From: Diplolepis rosae
Taxonomy: Eukaryota > Arthropoda > Insecta > Hymenoptera > Diplolepididae
Assembly: GCA_030998225.1 (NCBI GenBank)
Contig: JAPYXD010000752.1
Span: 17,004,501-17,068,500, forward strand
Direction of reading: 5' to 3'
DNA length: 64,000 bases
Below the pieces are notes generated by a model. It saw only the letters and a program-made list of their open reading frames with translations. It was not told where the DNA came from and did no database searches. Positions 58,571 to 64,000 of the stretch are shown piece by piece. How positions within the stretch are numbered: position 1 is the first letter of the stretch; each line of letters starts with the position of its first letter. The translations under genes and the position numbers were made by a program.

Positions 58571-60218
58571 GTAAAAACTACCTGGAATTTTCCTAACAGT
58601 TTTGTAGGTAAAATTACCGAATATGGATAAAAAAAAATTTCAAGAACTTTCCTTTTTCTGTTTGAAAAATGCACAGCTTTTACTTCCTTCCGGAGACTTG
58701 GAGACTCTTGAGATATTCAAAACCTCTAATGGAAGTTGTATGCATCAGTTGAGTACAGGAAAGTTGACTTCACAGTTCCTCACATATGCAGCTTCCAAAT
58801 TGTGATGCATTCTACTTTACTATTTCTATAAAGAAACAATCTAATATATTTAGCAGTTAATTATTTTATTCAATGAAAGATTAAAGGCCTGCTTAAATTT
58901 AAGTTTCATTTTAAAAGTAAAATCAACATTAAATAGCTGGATTTGATTAGCTTTTTAAAGCATCGAACTGAATAGTTATACAATAGTTAATAATTTTGGA
59001 GGTAAAACTCCCTATTGTAAGTAGGAATTTTACTAATAACTTAGACAAGATAGAAATTCACCGAAGTTGTTTTCGGAAAAATTGCCTACATTTATGTTGC
59101 GTTGTAAACATTTTTGGAAAACTTTGAAATTTTTTTTCAAAAATGTGTAGTTAAAGCAACTTACATAAATAATTGATAGAAATCCAACTATTTTTGTAGT
59201 TTTCATATTCATACAGATTTTTTGTGCATCACGACACTCGCGCTTTGCGTTCATCATTAATCCGCTATAAAGAAAAGCTTTTAAACTTCAGACCAAATCA
59301 AAAGTCGATGATAATTACAGAAAATTTGCATCACTAATTTTTTCCTTGTACGATGAAAATATTTCTTAAGAAGGATACATTTTCCTTAGTAATGAAAACA
59401 TTTCCAACTATTCCCTAAATATAAATCAGTTTGGAACTGACAGCCCTGGTGAGAGTATCGGATTGGAATTCAATCCTAGCGAATTAAAGCTGTTCCGAGC
59501 TATTCCAGAATCTGTTTCTGAACAATTTTCAATTATTGCGAACCAACCCGAAAAACGTTTTGAATCTCTTTCGATACAGATTCGTTGAAATTCAATCAGG
59601 CTTGACCTCAATCTGATCATTCTGAACCAATTTCGTTAAATTAGAACTGATACAGATTAAGAGAGTAAATTTGAATATAAATCTCTTCGCCCAAAATAGG
59701 CGATTTTTCCCACGAAATTTTTAAAAGAAATTCCAGATATTTTTCACAATATAGTATTAAAGAGATAAAATAAAACCAAATTTGTTGTTTTCCCAAAAAA
59801 TTGTGGTTAAATCAGAAATAAGGTATAGCATCAAACTTTTTCTCCTCAAAAGTATCTACAGAAATAATCCTTAGGTCGATTTTGCCTTCTCTTGTCGCTT
59901 TTGGATCCAATTAAATTTTTTATTTTCAAAATATGAATTCCAAGATGAAGGCAGAAACAATAATTTTGCAGCGGCACTCCCTATTAAAGAAACAAATGTC
60001 ATTACATGACATGTGCAACGTTATAGTCAACGTGATCACACAGGGAAAAATAGTTCAAGAAACTTCACTCAACTTGATGCATCACTGTTCGGCAAACTTC
60101 AAAAATGTGGAGTAAAGTTTCAAAATATACGTCACAAATTATGAAAGTAATATTAAATAATCTCCAACTTGTCCATATGTCCCAACTTTGCTTAAAAGTT
60201 GAGCACTGAGAAAAATAG
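58571..60218. other. AT-rich stretch with minor islands
   Basis: GGTAAAATTACC and GGAGGTAAAACTCC words at 58575-59035 suggest a small degenerate island. The ORF at 58623-58805 lies in it and is unsupported. CACGACACTCGCGCTTTGCG at 59229-59248 is a Rep-C 5' remnant. 59410-59640 has loose ATTCAATC/GATTGGAATT repeats. Confidence 0.4.
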
Positions 60219-61106
60219 ATTTTCTGTATACATTTCAGTAACTTTTTAATAAATTACATGGTTAAAATAATTTATTTTCTTCCAAATCTCTCAAAAAGAA
60301 AAAACAATCGTAGACTTTATTTAAGGAAACGATTTTGCAGAACAACGCTTATTTCGTATCTCACATATTTTGGTGAAAAAAATCGAATTTTTTTAATATT
60401 AAAAATCAAAACATAAAATATACATCCTGTCCCGAAATGTCTTAATAAGAATTTGTAAACCTCATTTAGGCAAACAATTTTCCATATAAACGTTTTTTTT
60501 GTATCTCACATATTTTGTCTAAAAAATGGAATTTTTGAGTTTTAAACGTATTTTTTAGAATTTTTTTTTTCGTATTTCGAATATTATTGTTAAAAAATTG
60601 AATTTTGGATTTTAAATTGATAATTGTATCATAACGTTTTTTCGTATCTCGTATAATTTAACTGGAAAATGGAATTTTGATATTGACATTTTTCGAATTT
60701 GAATATGCTGTAACATTTCTAATTTTGATTTAATCAAAAAATGTTATCAGGATAATTTTTAGAGATTTATGAGCACTATCTAAAACCAGTATCGAAATTT
60801 TTGATTTTTTCAAAAAATTATTTTCAAAAACACAAAAGTAGTGCTCAACCCCTCAATTTTGATTGGATGTGGCTGGTTAACGAACTTGTCCTTACTTTTT
60901 CGGCTCCAATAAAGTGTACCAAAGCTCAATTCAATCTGATAATTCTATCGAGAGTTATGCCGCACACGACCTACTACAGACAGACAGACAGACAGAGACA
61001 CTTTCGTAAAAACCATTTTTTCTGACTCAGGGGGTCTCAAAACTGATGAAAATTTCGAAAGTCATTTTTCACATAAAACCAATACCTTCTCATCCATGAT
61101 GATAAT
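60219..61106 (+). mobile_element. Rep-C element, 5' end missing
   Basis: It matches 12243-13138, including units beginning near 60353, 60500 and 60643, the CAGACAGACAGACAGAGACA tract at 60976-60997 and the terminus CATGATGATAATG. It lacks the CATTCTCATCATG 5' end. Adjacent to the AGATATT-rich element. Confidence 0.8.
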
Positions 61107-62159
61107 GTAAAAAATGAGATACTAGAATGTTGGATATTAGCTTATATCATCTAGATTATACTACATAATATCTAATATATTCTCTTAAATATACAAGATA
61201 TTAATGGCCAATAACAGTTTATATTCAAAATTAAAAATATTAGATATTAAACTTTAATATCTAAGATGTTATATACAGTAGCGTGCACGTGCCTGAGGAA
61301 AAGTCATGTGAACAGAGTCTTTGAATTTCATATAAAATTTGTCTATCGCGCTAGCCCCTTGTTTTTCTGATCGCGTGGTTTTTGATTTCGACACTGAATT
61401 AATAATGTTGTGTCTATATGAAGTTTTTAAGTGTCATTTTTGAAAAAATTTCATATTACCAGTATTGAAATCAGTAAGTATCTATCTGTATAAGTATGTC
61501 ATTTTTATACCTTCAATCTTTGAAATGAATTTTCTAACCTCTCAATAACACGTTCTTTCTATGTAACCGTTTTTAAATTCAACATCGAATTGGAAGTTAC
61601 TTACTGGAATTCGTAAAAGGTTCCAAATGTTTACAATTATGTTGAACGTTTTTATAATCTCCATTTATCAACAGGTTGCCTTGACTTTGAGAATAATCAA
61701 CCAAATATGGACTTGCGAAAACTCTTAGATCGAGGAATTCAAGAAAAAAAGGAGATTATAAGAATATTTTGAATTCCTTAATCAATCATTATTTATATCA
61801 TGTTATATTTTCTTAATTTCATTTTTTTCTTTCAATTTTTCAATCAGCATTTTTACATAATTATTAGACAATTGCATTCAATGACATAAATATTGACTTT
61901 AATTATCTAAGATATTACAGTTTAATATCTCAAATACTATGACCTGATATCTAATGTATTTCAGTTTAACATTTGAGATATTTCAAATTAACATATTGGG
62001 TTCTTTAGTTTAATATCTTAAATATTGCGAAAAACATCTTTTTTTTAATATCTACAGACACTGTGTTTCAATATCTAGATGGCTGTCCGATAGTAAAATC
62101 GCAAATATATTATCTGCTAATATCAAGATATTGCGGTTCACTATCTATTTTTCTCCGTG
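61107..62159. mobile_element. AGATATT-rich element, subterminal islands at both ends
   Basis: Islands at 61125-61275 and 61900-62150 repeat TTAGATATTA, AATATCTAAGATATT and similar words with GATATC/AATATT cores. The right end reads TATTTTTCTCCGTG, the complement of CACGGAGAAAAATA, close to the CACTGAGAAAAA ends elsewhere. The left end is obscured by the abutting Rep-C. The interior contains an exon-like ORF (61675). Confidence 0.5.
61675..61772 (+). other. possible terminal exon of small peptide
   Basis: The acceptor CATTTATCAACAG ends at 61674. The phase-1 frame then reads (G)CLDFENNQPNMDLRKLLD and ends KEIIRIF with TGA at 61770-61772. The phase matches the signal exons at 19480 and 36874, and the pattern resembles the 54020 exon. 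It is flanked by AGATATT islands, so it may be carried by that element. Confidence 0.3.
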
Positions 62160-62569
62160 AGTAAAGCTTATCGAATTATTTTTCTCTGTGCACTTAATCA
62201 TAGAATGAAAGAAATACGAAAACACTAAAAAATTACTTCCAATACCAAACTCTCTTCAGGAATCACTTGAAGATCCTACCGAAATCATAATTTCTATAAA
62301 ATGTATATGATAAATGGTACTTTGACAATTATTCTACATTATCAGAGGATCAAAGGTAAAATATGGAACATTTAAATACACTAAAAATTGCAAAATTCAA
62401 AGGTCTGGATTTCGGCTGTTTTATCAATGTGCTCAGATAAAATGGCCAATCCTAAGAAATTATTTTAAACATTTTAATTTATCTGCCAATTTTATGACAA
62501 AAGATTTTAAATTTACTATTTCGATTACAATCGGAGCATTTCTATTTTATAAATTTCACAAAATAATAT

Positions 62570-62891
62570 AAAATACGAGAATGCGTCGACAAGTAACTTG
62601 GTTCGATGTGAAAGACAACAATCTGAGTTTTTTATCATATTTTTCGATATAATCTCCTCGAAGTTCAAAGCACTTGGCCCAACGTTTCTCCTTGCTCCTG
62701 ATTCTTTTGCCTGGAGTGGTTTTCTTCAAGGCCCTCGAAATAGTCGTAACACCTGGATGTCTTCTCCATTGCACAACATTTTTTTTCCAGCCAGAAAAGT
62801 TTAGTTTCGGGAACAGATAGAAGTCCGGAGGAGCCAGATCGGGTGAATATACTGGATGCAGAAGCAATTTAAGTTGGTTATATCGCGACAC
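62570..62891 (-). pseudogene. mariner transposase C-terminal fragment
   Basis: Minus strand: LKLLLHPVYSPDLAPPDFYL with the third catalytic Asp, then a shifted middle, then KRWAKCFELRGDYIEKYDKK and a stop. The N-terminal two thirds are absent. Truncation near 62890. Confidence 0.85.
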
Positions 62892-63218
62892 AGTGAGTCA
62901 TATAAGAGCGTAAAAAATATTCTTGATTTACATCAAATCTTTTGTGTTGTGAAATCCTAAAATTAATTAAAATTGACATATGTGACCGTTCCGCGATATA
63001 AATGAGAATAATAAATAAATTAATTAGGTGAGTTAAAAATTTTTTAATAAAAAGATATCTCTCAACGGTTTGCGTATTCACATCCATATGACTTTCGAAA
63101 GAAGCAATGTGGCAACGTCGCACTCTCTCCACTCCTCTAGTCCGCCATGTTCAAGTGCACATATATAGAAATCTAACCTACTTTACGGTTATTGTTGTTG
63201 TTTGATTATTTTGTAAAA

Positions 63219-63404
63219 ATGTCTCATGAGGTGAGACACAAAGGTAGATTCATAAAGAAAAAAGAATTAAGAAGGAGAGAAAATGTGCGGAAAGCAAATA
63301 TTGAGCGAAGTAAGCAAAACCGTGACAAGATTGTTGACAAAAATCGCGCTGAAGCGAGTGCGAGAGCCACGGCCCATCCTACTGGAAACCGCATAGTAAA
63401 CTAA
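63219..63404 (+). CDS. 61-residue basic protein, unknown
   Basis: The ATG at 63219 (preceded by TTTTGTAAAA) opens MSHEVRHKGRFIKKKELRRR, continues with more Lys/Arg/Asn-rich helix-forming sequence (ERSKQNRDKIVDKNRAEASA) and ends at TAA 63402-63404. It is strongly basic, with no signal or membrane segment, likely nuclear or nucleic-acid binding (inference). AATAAA at 63412-63417 follows the stop at once. CACATATATAGAAA at about 63158 could be a TATA box. The segment lies between inverted copies of GTGGCAACGTCGCA (about 63109 and 63546). Codon composition is less AT-rich than the flanks. It could be the first exon of a larger gene or part of a transposon. Confidence 0.45.
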   Translation: MSHEVRHKGRFIKKKELRRRENVRKANIERSKQNRDKIVDKNRAEASARATAHPTGNRIVN

Positions 63405-63417
63405 AAACTAAAATAAA

Positions 63418-64000
63418 ATTTACAGCAAATTTCAGTGTTTTTTGATTTCTTGAACATTAGATAACTTATTTCAAATTCTCTTGTGTATATGACGTATACC
63501 TACTCCTAACTGACTACGAATACGTGTACGCTCGAGCATGCGTTGCGACGTTGCCACGTGCTCACTGCTGTCTCCTTCGATTATGGCTGCCGATAAAAGT
63601 CGACAGAGTTATGATCTTTGGAAAGACAATACAAAACTTATTGTACGGTAAAAAATTCTTTCAAAAAGCAGACGAATTTTTCAAGGTTCGCAGCAAATTT
63701 GTATAGTTTTTTCAATACGTAGCATGGATTTTGTAAGTATAATGCTCATTTAAAACTTGGCTTCACTTGTCATTGCCATTGACGGTATAGTAATTCATGA
63801 CCAAACGGTGAAACATCAATTAATTATTTCTCTATAACTAGACAATCAAGCAACCTAAAACTTTGCAGGTGTATTCTAAAATAGTTAAAGAAACTATAAT
63901 AAAAATTTCAGCTTTTCAGCATGAACTTCCTTTCATGATAAAACCACCTTAAAGCGCAGTTTAGTATATTTTTACTGAGCGATACGGCTAGAAAGGACCG
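63418..64000. other. downstream stretch, no gene seen
   Basis: Contains the inverted GCGACGTTGCCACG copy near 63546. The ORF at 63524-63706 is unsupported. Confidence 0.4.

Noticed and set aside
58623..58805. 60-residue ORF starting MDKKKFQELSFFCLKN
   Set aside because: No family resemblance, no splice or polyA context, and overlaps a degenerate motif island.

Overview
This is eukaryotic, very probably insect, nuclear DNA. It is AT-rich and gene-poor, with spliced exons using GT/AG introns, several mariner clades, a Tc1 element, a piggyBac-like element, a non-LTR retrotransposon fragment, a possible solo LTR and many small terminal-inverted-repeat (TIR) elements. There is no prokaryotic gene organisation. 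The species cannot be named from the sequence alone.

Genes: the best-supported host gene runs on the + strand from 19480 to 35765. Its five exons (19480-19534, 27013-27275, 27394-27517, 32113-32201, 35556-35765) have matching splice phases. They encode a secreted chymotrypsin-fold (S1) protein of about 247 residues that has apparently lost His57, Asp102 and Ser195 and nearly all cysteines. A second copy of its signal-peptide exon lies at 36874-36936, with the start ATG replaced by GTG. Short exon-like ORFs with the same acceptor phase occur at 19611, 54020 and 61675. Other small candidates are a spliced ORF at 39321-40189 inside a TIR element, a 54-residue membrane microprotein at 46563-46727 (- strand) inside another TIR element, and a 61-residue basic protein at 63219-63404.

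Layout: 1-2.4 kb, mariner interrupted by a CACTG-ended element, a fold-back and a TTAA-flanked MITE. 5.7-14.1 kb, Rep-C elements (degenerate ~154-bp units plus a CAGA microsatellite), a deleted mariner, and a 2.8-kb CACTG element carrying non-LTR ORF1. 16-20.2 kb, Rep-A elements and short-motif islands, then the gene start. 22-26.2 kb, Rep-A, Rep-B and a Tc1 element with a MITE inside. 27.5-34.3 kb, gene introns filled with five mariner remnants, Rep-C and a fold-back carrying a mariner. 37.2-48 kb, adjoining TIR elements, one holding a piggyBac-like transposase and one with CAGTACTG arrays at both ends. 49-50.1 kb, mariner with a retroposon inside. 52-53.4 kb, possible solo LTR and a (TC)n tract. 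55.2-57.1 kb, three mariners nested in one another. 60-64 kb, Rep-C, an AGATATT-rich element, a mariner remnant and the small basic gene.

The main theme is a set of TIR elements with 2-bp target duplications (mostly TA, sometimes CA or AT), ends such as CACTG or CCCGTGTGG, and islands of short palindromic-core motifs that differ between elements. This resembles the subterminal repeat architecture of CACTA/CMC transposons. Several insertions can be verified inside the window because removing them restores a reading frame or matches an uninterrupted copy.
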